A program made the translations under genes and the position numbers. Shown piece after piece: positions 30,975-45,953 of a stretch of DNA of 64,000 nucleotides. The notes under the pieces are model-generated. The model saw nothing but the letters and a program-made list of their open reading frames with translations. It was not told the origin of the DNA and did no database searches. Origin of the DNA: Karalla daura (Eukaryota; Chordata; Actinopteri; Chaetodontiformes; Leiognathidae); NCBI GenBank assembly GCA_029224185.1, contig CM055201.1, positions 20,838,672-20,902,671 of the forward strand, in the 5' to 3' direction. Numbering within the stretch: position 1 is the first letter of the stretch; each line of letters starts with the position of its first letter.

Positions 30975-31015
<41 letters not shown>

Positions 31016-32401
31016 CCTGGCTCCCTCCACTTTCTCATCACAGCTCTCAGCAACACTGACAGTTGAGGGATGACGGCTTAGAGCTCTCTGACTTTATCTC
31101 ATAACAAACACACACATATACTACACTTTCTAAATGGCTGCACCTTCACTTCTCACATACATTTTCTACATCTCCTGGTTTTAGACGCTTTGGACGTCCT
31201 TTCAGAGACGTTAAACGATATCATTGGAATGTTTCGAGCTGTGCCATAAGAGGCTAAAACATGTCAGATCCCTATGGTTTTATCACTACCTGAGCCTGGC
31301 TGTTTAGTTTATTATGCAAACTCGAGAGTGTGATGGTTGTAGTACAGTGTGTCAGTGACAGGGGTCACTATTGATCTGTGAATATTTACACAGCACTGAG
31401 CCATAAACACAAAGGGTGTGTGCCCGCTGCGTAGCACAAAGGGACCGAGCAGACCATAGATGGAGCATTTTGATACCAACAGCCTCAGAATAGCTGCAGA
31501 TGCATCACCAGTTTATAGACTAATCTAATTCATCTTTTTCTTGCTTTGTTACAAATATCATTTCAGTTTGCTATATGTTATTGGAATTATTATTATTTAA
31601 ATCTGTCTTTCTACTTTAACTACTAATATTAAAATCCAGATGTGTGGATGTAAAGACGACCATCATGAGCCCTAATATTGTTTTCACTGTATTTCATTCA
31701 ACTCAGACCACTGTGTCCATCCCAAGCCCGTCCCCTCACAGATGTCCTCTCAACCTCCAACCCTCAGAATTGCATTGTTGAAGTCGAATCTGTAGCTGTT
31801 TATTGTTCATTTTTATTGTTTTTGTGGAGAGAGAAAGCAGCACTGTACAGCTACCTAACCACCTCCACCTGCCATGGAGGTGACAGGCATGAGGAAACAT
31901 GATTTAGGGGACCAATTTTAAAAGACAGCTACTATCCAGGTCTTCAACTCTTGAGGCTGAATTCCTACAAAAAAAAAAACAAGAAAAAAAAACGAATTTT
32001 CCTCCACCTCCATCATTTGCTCCACCATCAGTTCATCTCCTTCAGAAAACAATAACAATGCGTTCCAGACAAGCGCAAACTTCATCAAGCATTAACATTT
32101 TGATTTTCCCTTCATGAATCGCATTCACTTCTCCAGTTTCCACCGGGCTTTTATTGTGAAAAGTGAGAACGTGTGTCTGATGCGCTTGCTCTGATAAACT
32201 CGGATAAAAGGATTCTTTGGGGCGTCCAAATCTGACACAATTTTGTCTGCAAAGTCAAATAATGAAAGCAGAAAATCTCCCCACGTCTCCCCTGCTTCCT
32301 GCTTCCTGCAGCTCAATGAAAAGCAGCTTGGCAGCAAGTCAGTGCGGGAAAAAAATGCAGACATTTATGTGTAAAAAAGAAAAGAAGGAGCAATCAAAAC
32401 G

Positions 32402-32455
<54 letters not shown>

Positions 32456-32804
32456 GAGTCTGCCGTCAATGGAAAAGCAGCACGCTCGAGTGATTCAATC
32501 AGGTCTTTTTTCCTCTGGTTCGAGGTTACAGTGAGGATGAAATACACAATTATATTATTCAAAAGGGGTTTTACCGGTTTGAGCAGGGGTGAGCGTGAGG
32601 ACGGGGGAGAGAGGGAGGGAGGGGAGGGATGGAGGGGGGTGGCTTTTCTTTAAAGGTAAAGACGCAAATCAATGGGGATCGATAGAGCAGGGTTCCTCTG
32701 TCTTTCATCAGCTCTCTCACACACATCAGTGTGTGGCTAAATGCGTCTCTAACTGCAAACGAGATCAGCAGAAAATACTGAGAATCCCCAGCTTCTCCCT
32801 CTGT

Positions 32805-32836
<32 letters not shown>

Positions 32837-35551
32837 TGCATGTGTGTGTGTGTGTGTGTGTGTGAGTCAGCTGGTCACAGAGAGTCACCGTCATCTCTTT
32901 ACCGTCAGATAGTCAAACTACACTCGTCAGTCGTCTCGTTTACACTCAGCATCTCTTACTGTCACAAGAAAAAAGATTTACAGAAAATAACAATGACAAA
33001 AAAATCACAAAGAAGAAGTAGAAGAAGAAGAAGAAGAAGAAGAAGAAGGTTTTAAGGTGTTTTAAGATATCAATCTGGCTGGTGGTTTCTAGTTCAAACT
33101 GTCATTTTGTCCGTTTTACACGTTGCTAAGCTAGGCTAGCCATATCCTGTTGACGTCTCCACGGCGACACAAACAACAAACAACCTAACGAGGTGAACGT
33201 TGGCGCCTCGGAGCGTAGGTGGAGACAGACTGTAACTGGAGAGCGATAACGGCAGATTCTGAGAAAACGGCGACTCATCCTCGCACTCGTCACTTTGGAA
33301 TTTTGAGGTTTGATAGCATCATGCCCACACACGACAACAAACACACACACACACACACACACACTCCGGTGACCTCTGCTTGATGCTTGCACAGACGGAG
33401 ACTGAACCGATCGCTCTCTATCAGAAGATACTTGCAAAGGGTGCGAAGAGGTTCCAGCTCCTTTACTCAACAAGCTGAGCTTCTCAGGCAAATTCAGACT
33501 CTTTTGGAGCTTTTTCTTCCAAAAAACGAATGGGATAGTTCGAGACGAGAACAAAGCCAGACGAGGTGGCTCCACTCCGGTCCCAGAGCGATTCGTTTGT
33601 AGTGAGAACACAATCGACCCGGCGACCGGTCTCACTCCGCTGCCTGGAGGCACAATCGCATCACGTCTGATCAATAATCAGCCTGATCGGCCTGGACCGA
33701 TCGGGGGCGGGACAAGGAACTGTCAATCACGACAGCACGGAAGAAAAGGCGCAACAACAGCGTCTTTTTGGCCTCTGAATCACAGCCTCAGTCTGCGTCT
33801 GTGTCGCTTTCAATCAGTGGTAATCAGTGAGTTATTACTCAAATGGAAGGACTATTACTCAAGCAGATACTAGGGGTTAGAAAGTATCAGTATTCAGTAT
33901 CAACTGAAACTTTTTACTCAAGTAAAAGTAAAAAGTGTACTGGATTCTAGAAAGTAAAAGTAATGAAAGGGAAAAAACAAAGCCTAGCCTATAGTGCACT
34001 ATATATTTATACTATGTATATTTATAGCTGTATATGTGTACTACTGACCCTTAACGTGTTTAATGGAGCAGAAGATATGATGACTAGTTGCCTATCAGTA
34101 TTGTTATGGTGTAAAACTTCATACCTCAGAAGCATGTTATCAAGTACACACAAACACATGCATCTACTTCTACTTCTATTTATAAATGGAAGGAGTAGAA
34201 AGTACAGATAAGTGCATGAAAATGTGAAGTAGGCTGTAAAATAATTACTCCAGTAAAGTATAGATAACTAAAACGTCTACTTCAGTAAGGTGACAAAGTA
34301 TTTGTACTTCATAACTTTTTCACCTTTTACACCTTTTTCTTTCTAATCGTCAAGTTTCGGCTCCATCTCTGTGACATCACAGCGTTCCCATTAGCTGTTT
34401 GTCACTCTCATCTGTCATCCCGTCTCCGGCTTACACCCGATCCAAACAACATCATTCTCATCAGCTCGATTACATCACGCTCATCAACAAAGCCCCAGAC
34501 ATCACTGTCGCCTCACGGTTTCCGTTTTCAGTATCTGAGCTCATCCTGTCACTTTGCTGCAGATCACAGTCGTTATCGTTTCACATCATCACGAATCGCC
34601 AGCAAAACAACAAAACAGACCCCTTCACATATTGGGAGAATTGTGCAGACGTTGCCGAAGCCTCTTCTTGTGGAACACTTGGAGGAGGTAGAGTCGAGGG
34701 CCGAGCGTCGAGAGCTCGATGTTTTATGCAGAGGTTTTAAGAGTCGAGGGCCGCTGCACCTCAACACAAAACACCAGGCCGGCGTTTTATTGAAGCCACC
34801 GTCTGAACCAACAGAGCGGAGGTCAAGGCAGAGAGACGTGAGAAGGAGAGGGAAAGGAGAGGAAGATGAGGAGAGCACAGATGAGGAAGAGGTTAGGACC
34901 GGAGGAAAAATAGATGCAGAGATCAGGTAAGGAAAGACGAGATATAGTGGTGAGATAAAACGTGGTTGAATGGAAGAAGGAGAAAACATTTGCCTCGAAG
35001 GTCGCACTTTATTTTGGATGTTTTTGATTAATTTAAAACTCCCTCTTCATCGCATTTCTGGAGCCAGGATATAACAATTCACTACCTACAAGTTAATTTT
35101 CTGTCACTTAAAGAGCAAGAAAAGGTTCAAAATGTGGTGTACCTCAGGTATCCATGTTTGGCCCATTAAGTTTTTCCACTCTGTAAAAACACTATCTCTG
35201 CTTATGCAGATGATAACACGCTCTACATCTAAACTAACTTAAAGCTGTGGTCAATGAGTCTCTCTAGCAGCTGCAGGTCTGCAAAGAAACTGAAACTATT
35301 TCTTGTACCCTCCATCCAACACTCACACTATCTTCTATTAGAATTAACGGCTAACTTATGGCACACTTAACAGACCCTTCCTGTTGTGCCTGGCCCAGTC
35401 GTTAGCCTCTTATAAATGCGCCTTTTAGCCAGACCGTTCCGTTCAGCAGCGTATTTGTGGGCTGTGATAAAGAAATAAAAGTTCACGATCAAAGGTAATA
35501 GTTTGAATAAAGGAAGTGAGTGAGCCAGCGGGCTTTGGTTTCACTTTACAG

Positions 35552-35604
<53 letters not shown>

Positions 35605-38600
35605 CAAGGAGGGAAAGCAGAGCTCAGCAGAGTCATTAGAGACAGTTTCCATCCTCACCACAAAGACAAATCACAGTCTCATCGCTCCGGCCTCCCATTC
35701 CCTGCGTCCCCCTCCTCTTGGACACTATTTCCCACAATGCGCTCAGCGAGTATTTAACAGTACGTATTATTTACCAGCTACACAGCGTCATGAAAATAGC
35801 CTGGAACAACACTGGAGGAACCTGTGTCTGGCAGCCAGGCCACATCACTCATCTATCCACAGCACACACACACACACTGCTACACACTGATATTGACATT
35901 TTAACTAGTAAAATGAAAGATGAAAGACGTGCAAGGCTTGAAGGTAACTTTAAACTCTCTATTACTTTATGCTAGCACTATTTCATTGGGTTAACTTTCA
36001 CTATATGAGAATTCTTCATATGTCAACTTTGATTTTGTTCCAAGTGGAGCTGTCAGTTTTGCATAATGATCTATCTGTTCATAGGTGCAGAAAAAAACCC
36101 ATTTTTACCCTTTTATTCCCTCGTCCAATAAGAATTGGACTGGAATCTGTATCATTTCCATCAGTCCCCATCCCTACATATGTCAGCTGAAGCTTTGTGC
36201 AAATGAGCTCTGTCGAGTCTGCATAATGAAGAATCTATATGTTCGGAGGTGAAGAAAAAATAAGAATAAGAGTAAGAATCGATGTGGCATCAGTCCTCGT
36301 GCCCTCAGTGGGCATGAGCGCTGAGAGAACAGATCGCCAAAGCGCTGAAACTGTCCGGTCCTGGCTGGTCCAACCGTGGACCGACCCTTCCGGAAGGTTC
36401 TTACCACGTTTGTGGCTCAGATCGGATCACCAGACAGTTTCACTCCGAGAAGAAAAACAAGACTCTCGAGCACAAAGAGCACTCGTCATCGTTAGAGCTC
36501 TGTCTCTTCCCATCTGTCTCACTCATTGTGCAACATTTAGACGTTTTTTTTTGCTGTCCTGCTTTTTCTTTTGTCTGCTCTGTAATCACTACTCCTCCAT
36601 TCATTTGCCCCCCCTCCTCCATTAATTCTCCTCTCCTTGTCTTTTCATCCCCGCCGCCTCCCACCTGTCATCCATCTTCCGCATCTTTCTCGTTTTTGTC
36701 TCCCGTCGTTTCTCCCCTCTCCATTATCCTCCCTTTTTGTCCCCTCATCCCCTAACTCGTCCTTGTCCCCTTTCTTCTCTTCTCTTTCTGCCCGTCTCCA
36801 TCTTCCTGCCCCTCCTACCCAGCTTTCTGTCTCCCTCCCTCCCTCTTCCTCCTCTCCCTCTTCCTTCCCTCTCTCTCTCTCTCTCTCTGTGTCTTTTTTT
36901 ATTGCACCATTACCACTTAAGCCTTGGTATCCATTACACAGAGGGCATATAAGTGCAGGGTAAGTACTAAAGTCGCCCTTCAACGTACACTTCGCTGCTT
37001 GTGTATGGCGCCACATTTGGACGCTGGGACACTCAGTCATTAGCCGACGGGCCCGAGCCATGTTTGGATGAAATCGTTAATTAGCCGCGCATCGTAACGT
37101 TAGCGCGGCGTGTGACATCACGCTTGACTTCTCCACCCCAGATATACCGAGCACTGTTGGCTGCCTTAAAACAGACGTTTTATGTCGCCGTCTAGACGCT
37201 TTTTAGACGCTTTTTCACAGGGTTACTGAGGCATAAAAACACAGCACAGGACACTGTTGCAGGGCTGCAAACGACTGTTATTCAACTGTTTCAATGATCA
37301 CAATGGGGCTGTGATGAATGCTAAAAAAACAGCTGATTTTCTTTGTTGATTATTCGATGCAAAAGTGAGAAAAATCGTCATTCCCTGTTTGACAAAGGTC
37401 ACGATAAGGTCTTTAAAAGCCTTTTTTTGTCCTCGCCTCAATAACATTCGATATTCTGACACAAAGGATGAAGAAAAAACAGAAAACATGAAGGTTCGAG
37501 AAGCTGAGAAAATCGCTCTGAAACATGTTTTTCAATCGGATGTCCGTTATTGGTTTAACAGTCGAGCTGTTGCAGCTCCAAACTGAATAACCAATCAAAG
37601 CATAAAAAAACAACATGAGGAGGATTTTGAGAAATTCTCCGATCTCTGCTTCTTGAAAGTGAAGTTTCTTCGGTCCTTTATGGCAGAAAACTGGATGTCA
37701 CTGAGGCAAGGACAAAAGTCTTCATCTTGGCCTCTTTGAACCAGGTTACACGCACAGCGCTATTCTGTCACTTTACAAACCAAACCAATCGATTGATCGT
37801 AGTACCAAAGTACCAAACACGTCCGTTTGAAAAGCGAGAAACAAGGTCAGCAGAATCTAAAGTGTGCCGAGCGCGATGCCGGAGAGTTATTGCATTCATT
37901 AAAAGTACGGAGACATGTTCGCATTGTGTGCTTCCCTAATGCGGAGCCTCTCTTTGGAAGCAGCCTAATGATTAAGTAGCGAAGCATCCGTATTAAAAGG
38001 CTCGTCTGAGGGGTGACATCACTCTTCCACATGCACTACGTGAGACAATTATGCGATCAGAAGCGCTGCTCCGAGAGCCGACTAATAAAGGATAAGGGAC
38101 CACAGGTACCAGGGAAGCCCACAACAAGCTGCACGGTAAGTCATCCGCGTTCCGAGGCTCGGCGACGCTCTCTCCCTCTGAGGAAGAGGAGCGTCGGTGC
38201 AGCTTCGTGCCTCTTAGCTGCAACCACAGCTTCTCACAACGAGTCAAAGGTAACTGGTAAATGGTCGGGGTTCGGTATCTGAGCCCATCGACACTCCTGG
38301 GGGGGCCGGGAATGCCGACGTTCCAAGTAGGGATGGGCCCGATCCCATCCAGTATCAGTCGCAGTCACAGAGTGGAAATTGTCCGATCCAATCTGCAGAC
38401 GTTTCACATCTACGAACCTCGTCTGTGCCTCAGGTGACGTGTTGACTCCACGGAGGAAGGAACGAGCCAACTTTTCCACACGACTCGACAAATTATTTCA
38501 CACTCCCAACAGGATTCCTACACATTTGCAAATGTAAAATTCCAGACGTTTTCAATCCCCAAATTCTCCAATTCTGGAGCTTCAAAAAGACAAACAAAGG

Positions 38601-39003
38601 TCTGGAAACACAACTGTTTCTCCATACCCTGATTTCCCTTTTTTCATGCTTTTTCAGACCTGGAAAACACTAAAATCAAATTCCGTACTTTTCCATAGGA
38701 ACGCTGCCTGGAACACCACCAAGCAAGACAGTAACAGGTAGTGTTTCAAAGCTGTTATTCCAAGAAGTGGAAGCTCCGTCGTAACGTACCAAATGTATTC
38801 AATGAAGCATTCAGTTGTGTGTTGTGTGTTTTTTTTAGCTAACAGTGCAAACAGACGGGCTGCTCGATTCCCAACCTTCTTGTTCCTAAACCTAAAACTG
38901 GAAGCGTCCAGGAATCACATACATTTATTACCGCTAAGTCGAACCTCGGATGAGAGGGCGTTCATTTGCAGATGGTGAAAACAAAACAGATGAGCTGGGC
39001 TCG

Positions 39004-39042
<39 letters not shown>

Positions 39043-40914
39043 ACACACACACACACACACACACATGCTAGAATCTGTGACAAAGTGCACCGGTCTGCAG
39101 CCTCAAACCTGCGGCCTGTCAACACAGGTTCGGACTGTCCACTGTCCTTTCCACATTGCATCTGGATCACATTTGGATTCTTACTTAGTTTGAGGGTTTT
39201 ATTGAGTAATGTGCAGACTCTCTATGTGCAGACTCTCTATGTGCAGACTCTCTATGTGCAGACTCAAATCAGAGGTGTCAAGAAAACTGAAGAAGTTGTT
39301 GTGAGAAATGTAAAGAAAAATGTCATTTTAAATATTGCCTCCAATTGGGATTATGGCTTCTATTCAGACCATTACTTACCCTCATTAGAAACTACCTATT
39401 AATCATAATTTCCCCTGTTTGACAAGTATCAGTGAACATATCTGACTGTGAAGCCTCATATTGATCTATACTATGCAGTACTTGTGCTCTTTACACAAAC
39501 ACTTGTCTCTACAGAAACAGATATTTCCAACCACAGCAGTAGAGTTTTGCACTATTTAGCATTTCATGCACAGCCAGACAAAGTCTGACAATGCTATAAC
39601 GCTTTGAATGCCACAACTAAACTAAACACCACTTCTCCTGGTTTGCATCAGACTTGTATTTCTGTTGAACGTGCGTGCCTCGACTTCTCTGGAACTCGCT
39701 TGATGAAATCCAGAATTATGGTCTGCAGACTTCTTGAGGATCTGATGCTCTGCACGGCAGTCTGGCACTCTCAGCTTGATGCATCGTGTCTCAGCACTTA
39801 AACTCACACGCGCAAATGTATATATACGCAGAGCAATGCAGCAATCAGCACTGTAAGCTTTTCTGTGTGTGTGTGTGTGTGTGTGTGGTTGCGCTTAATG
39901 CACCACAATGCTTTCCTCCCTCTGTTTTGAGAAGATAACCGGAAATGGAGCGACAGACTGAGGCGCTCTTATCTCTCTATCTATCTCTCTCTCTCTCTCT
40001 CTCTCTCTCACAGACGGACGGACACGTCCAGGAGAAACTGATATGAGTGCATGAATTAATGAACGAGTGAATCTGTAGGAAAATCTCACCCTCCAGCTGA
40101 GAAGCTATACGTACTCAGAGAAACTTCTGAGATTCCTACATGGCTGATTGTTCCTCTCAGACATTAAAACAGAGTAGAACATTCCAGCATGGATTTCAAG
40201 TTGCTTGTCCAATAGAAGTTTTACCACAAGAAAAGATGATATTTTGTTCTTGATTGAATATCTGTACCAAGGGTGACTCAAGTTACTTTTTCTGACCCTT
40301 TCCTCTCTGTTTTTAATCATGCATCATTCCAGCCACTGGCTAAACTGCACTTACATTGATTCATCTTTTACTTTTCACAATACCTTTCATAGATGGTAAA
40401 GATAGCAAACGTGTCTCTTGCTAAACATCATTATGTTACGTAGCATCGTCAAAGATGGTTGCACACTGAAGATGAAAAGCGCCTGTGCATCCTCTAAAAC
40501 GCCTTCACCTTCCTCCATCATCTGCGTGTAATGAACGATGAACCATCTTACTCCTCCTTCACCTAAAGCTTCATTGTTCTATGTGAAATCATCATCATAT
40601 GTGTTCATTACTATGAATACTTAATTTCTATTTGGACTGGGCCACTTCATCATCTCAATAATCACTAGGGCTCCAAGTGAGTTTCAATCCACTGCAGAAA
40701 ATAGTCCCTAAAAATCTGCATTTTCAACATTTTGAGTAATAATATCCCCAAAAATATATAGATATACTAGAGTCTCAAAACTGGGCTTTGAACTGACAGT
40801 TTTCTGTCTGTTTTCTGGTGATAATTAACATGAACACATCCTGCTCCTCATCTTATGTACGGTCACATGGAAAGATCCGCTGAGGAACAAAGATGTAGAG
40901 AGAACAGACTAGTC

Positions 40915-40949
<35 letters not shown>

Positions 40950-41037
40950 TAAGAGGTGGTTTATCAGTGTATAATCTGTATGTCCACACAGTCAGTGGTG
41001 ACATCACCAGACCAAGGTCTCACTACCCACTCCCACT

Positions 41038-41074
<37 letters not shown>

Positions 41075-42064
41075 GCACTGTAATGTATCTTCAGTTGTTT
41101 ACCAAGAGCGAACGGCCGGCCAATCACAGCCTCTGGTGGCTCAGTGATGTCATTGAGCTGATGAGGAAATGGCCTCAGAGGAATTTGATGTCATCCACCT
41201 TTCTATCTCTCTCTCTCTCTCTATCTCTATCTCTCTCTGTCTCTCTCTCTCTCTCCCTCTCTCTCCATTTCCTTCATTTTCCATTTTGTCCCAATATCTC
41301 TTTTTCCATTGACAGTGTAATAAAAAAGGCAGTGAAAGACTCTGCTCGTTCTTATTGTGTGTTGTAAATAGACACAATTGTCATCGTTGTGAGAATTTAT
41401 TCAGTCTTGGCTTAATGGAGAAACTGAACTGGGACGAGCGATTCTACCCTTTTTTCATGTGCTTTTCCCTTTTATTCTTGACATTTCCCTTTTTGCTTTT
41501 CTTTCTCTTAAGTTTTAGTATAATAGAAATGCTTCCCAGCATTCCTGTACTGGAGCTTTTCTTACTTATTTTATACTTTATAGAGTTGTATTATGGTAGA
41601 AGGACCAATTATTCATCCTTTATGGTTTATGAAAAAATCTATATATAATTGAGTTATACACTAAAGATGGATGATGAATAGTAATGTAAATGGACATATG
41701 AACTGTGGAAAATTATAGCAAATAGTGAAATTCAGCTCTGGAACCAGAACATTTCCATTAAGAGTTGGACGAGACTGAAAACCACCTTAAAGAGAGGATT
41801 GTATTCATCATAGACGTACAAACACCACTATCACTACCCATTACCTGTTATATTGAGATCAAAGAGAGTATCAGTATCTACATAACCTCATCTAAGATGT
41901 CGAATAGTGAACCAATGAACTACAAAAAAGAGAAAATGTGAGAAAAAAACGGTGAATTTTAGAGTCCAAAGTGAACTTAAAGGCTTCTGGGAAAACATTG
42001 ACTAACCTTTAACCTGCTGAATGTTGACAGTGAGGATAAGTCAGAGGGAAGCTCTGTTTGGACA

Positions 42065-42106
<42 letters not shown>

Positions 42107-42427
42107 TAAATGGATGATGAGTTAACTGCTCTCTCGTACCGTTTCTTATCAGTCGTGTTTTTTTGGCAGCCCGGGGCCGAGCCGCCGTCACAAACTCCAG
42201 CGAGAACAAACAAAAGGCAAACGCAGAGAGAGGGAGAGAGAGGGAGAGAGAGAGAGATAATCTCCCCGGATCGATAGATTGCATTGTGATCGGAGATTGA
42301 TCAATAGGAGGAGCTGTAGACGGACATCGTCCCGGCAAACCGCTCCTGGACCGTTTGTCTCGAGGCGAGCGATGCGACTCGATCGGGTTTCTTCCTGCTG
42401 CTCAAAGATAAAAAGAGCAGATCAGAG

Positions 42428-42458
<31 letters not shown>

Positions 42459-45215
42459 GTCCACGCCTTCTTTTTCATACTGGAAATCACCTTTGGATCA
42501 ATAGCTTCATCGGGTCTTAATGAATCATTGTTGCTCTTGGTATTTGTTTCTACGTGACTGCTCTGTCCTGGAGAACCTGTCTGCAACGAGCGGCCGTAAT
42601 ATCTACGACTGGATCCATTCATCCAGCAAGACACGTAATCCAATCACAGACAGATTCAGCTTAATGAATCCAGTTATGGGGTCCAATCAAAGGCAGGAGG
42701 ATTCCCTCCATCCCTCCATTCCTCCATCCCATCCCCTCTGATCGCACATCAAAACCCGCTGCTTCTAAGGGATTTTACCAACCAGACTGATGGATGTGAA
42801 CAAGAAACTTTAGGCTCCGTTTTTTGGCAGAAAATGCAAAACTTTTGCTGTGTTTTGTCTATCTTTCTACATTTTCAGCACCTGAAAAAGGAACAAATAT
42901 AGAAACAAGGTTAAACCAAGAGTATATCTCCACAGAGCACGCAATATTTTGAGGTTTCAGAGTCAATAGCGACAAAAAGTGTCTCTATTTTGTTTAGCTG
43001 ATAGCACAATCACACCGCCAACTACTGGCCAGGTGTGTGTACTGCAGTTTTCTGGTGTTTTCTTAAAGTCAAAGTTGCTTCAACTCTTCCTCTTGTTCAT
43101 CACATACGAGTTGCATTTCTCTCACCTTAACGGGTCACAATTAAAATCCATAGTAATTAGCTGAGAAATAGGAACGATACATATAAAATCCATGTCCCAA
43201 AAAAGCAAAACAGTGCTCGTTCAGGGTCAGTCTAAATAACCAGTACAGTTGTTGGGACAAACAGCTGATGATAGATGCACTAGACATTAAGTCATGCTCT
43301 GATCCGATCTGATCTGATCTGATCTTCAGGACCAGGGAAGCCTGCAGCTCTGGAATGGCTACGGTGGCCCAAAGAGCTCAAAACCTGAGACGGAATAGAG
43401 TCCGAAATCACTCCTTACACCCTATATGGCGTCCTATCCTATACTGGGAGTCTGCCATTTGAGAAGGTAGTGCACTCAGCGTATCCCACAATGCATCTGG
43501 ACAGAGGTGAAGAAGCAATGGTCACTAGCTATGTGCTGCTAGCTATATGTGCTGCTAGCTATATGTGCTGCTAGTTATATCTGTCTATAATGGATATAAA
43601 GTCAAATAAAGCAGATATGTTGTAGATAGTATATTATATACAGTATATAGTATATTATATATACTTTTCCTGCTCCAAGTGACATGAGGCGTTCTGTGTT
43701 CGAAGAATAGAAAATAGAATAGAAATCGAGGGAATGTGAAATACAGGAATGTTACCTGCACCTTTGCACCTTTACCAGCTTCATATGCAACAGAGACAAC
43801 ACGACAAGCTGCAGGTCAAACCTTCACCCTGGAACCAGGTCTACCAAACCCCACCTACACTACACATGCACACGTCTGTGTATTCTCTGTCTGTGTGTTA
43901 TTTACTGTCGTCCCGGGCTGTTTATTTTAACATGAAATAACTCTGATCACTGATTGTTGTGAGGTCAGGACGGGACCCGTGCCTGGAGCGTGTGTGTGTG
44001 TGTGTGTAGCCATCTCATATTGAACAGTCGTGTTATGGGATAGTTTGCATTCCTCACAGACCATGTTATTACTTTTCAATTGCTGCATCGTTAATTTGCA
44101 GAATTTAATGCTTGCACATTAAAGGTTTCAGTCCGCGTCAGTTATTGGTATTATCATTATTTTCAACATCATCATCGCGAGCCATTTGCAAACAGCTTCT
44201 CTCTCTCTCTCTGTCTCTCTGTTGTGTAATGCCAGCTCTCTCACCCCCTCCCTCCCCCCTCCCTCTCTCAACCCCCTCCCCCTCCCCCTCTCTCTTCCAG
44301 GAACTGGTCTGGATCAGGTTCCTGCAGATCAATGGAGATCTGGGTCCGCACCGTTTACGTTATCGTTGCCAGTATTAATGCTCTTTTAATCTGCTCGGGA
44401 TTACAGCCATCGATCCACATCATCCATCCGCACGGCTCAAAACTTCTGCTTCACACACACACACGCACACACACACGCACACACATGCACACACACGCAC
44501 CCTTCAGAGGAGAAAGTGACTGGCAGCCAGGCAGGGAGAGGAAGCAAAGCAACAGAAAATAACAACCGGAGCAGCAGGAGCAACAAACAAACAAACAAAA
44601 CAAACAAACGTGTTGTGTTTACACTTCCCTGTTTGTGTTCGCGCCCGGTATCGGACAATCAGCAGGGTATTGATCGGTTATAGATACACATCAGCACATT
44701 TACATACAGACGACTGTCAGCCCGACCACTCGGCTGATGTACAGTAAACCATGAAACATCCAAATATGTTTTGCATGTCCTACTTACAATAATGATACAA
44801 CAATGAACAACATTATTATTATTAATGTTATCATTACTTATCTTTATGATGATGTCATGATTATTTAGTTTTAAATATGAAATATCAGTCACATGTAACA
44901 AAATAGGAATATATCTCTAAAAAGTCTGGGAAAACTTCACATAATTTAATATTTTTTTCCCCCTAAAAAATGTGATTTTTTAACCTTGCATTATTATCAT
45001 TATTGCAATATTAATAATTATTCCTGCATTTATCATAATTATTATGGTTGTTACGATCATTGTTATCAATCTAAAATAATATTTATAATAATAATAATAT
45101 ATTGAGATTCCTTTGTTTTTATACTATTTTATACTATTGTCATATTATTAAATCAAATTAAATAATGTTATTATTAATGTTATTATTATTGTTGTTGTTA
45201 TTAATGTTATTATTA

Positions 45216-45294
<79 letters not shown>

Positions 45295-45918
45295 GTTATG
45301 AATTTGAATATGCGCAAATACATATTAATTAATTAAGTGCATCATTATTGCTAATATATTCTGTACATTTTCAGAGAACATCCTGTGATACTGCACATAC
45401 ATATACACAGTCATAATGGTCCTAATCAATGAACAAAATAATTGATGATATGTGTGCCCCTCAGAGGTGAGTCCGGGCTGTTCCCCGTCGGTACAAGGTC
45501 AGAGCGGGCCCGGTGTTTATCTCCTCTGTGTTTCTCTTAATGCTGTTTGTCTTTCAGCATAACGTCTGACAGCCCCGTCCCGCCTGTCCTCGCTCATTAC
45601 GCCTCCGGCCAGAGTTATTTCAGCAGCGCTGTGACACCAATACTAATGAAGCTGAGTGGATGTGGATGAGAGGAGGGGAGGGGGGAGGGGGGGGGGGGGC
45701 TAAGACAGGAAGAGCAGCAAGACGAAAAGAAGAAGAAGAAGAAAGAGGAGGAAGAGCTAAAAGAGCAGAGAAAACAAAGCCAGGGCGACACGGAGCAGCT
45801 AATGGGAGCGCTGGTGGTGATCAGGCTATTTATAGTCGCTCCCGGCCGCTCGTACGAAACATCAATGGATCAATGCTGAGGTTTTCAGGCCTGTCGACGA
45901 GCCCGGGCTCAGACAACA

Positions 45919-45953
<35 letters not shown>

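Noticed and set aside
39211..39265. Possible CRISPR-like array
   Set aside because: The 15-bp units are directly adjacent with no spacers, and the genome is a vertebrate.
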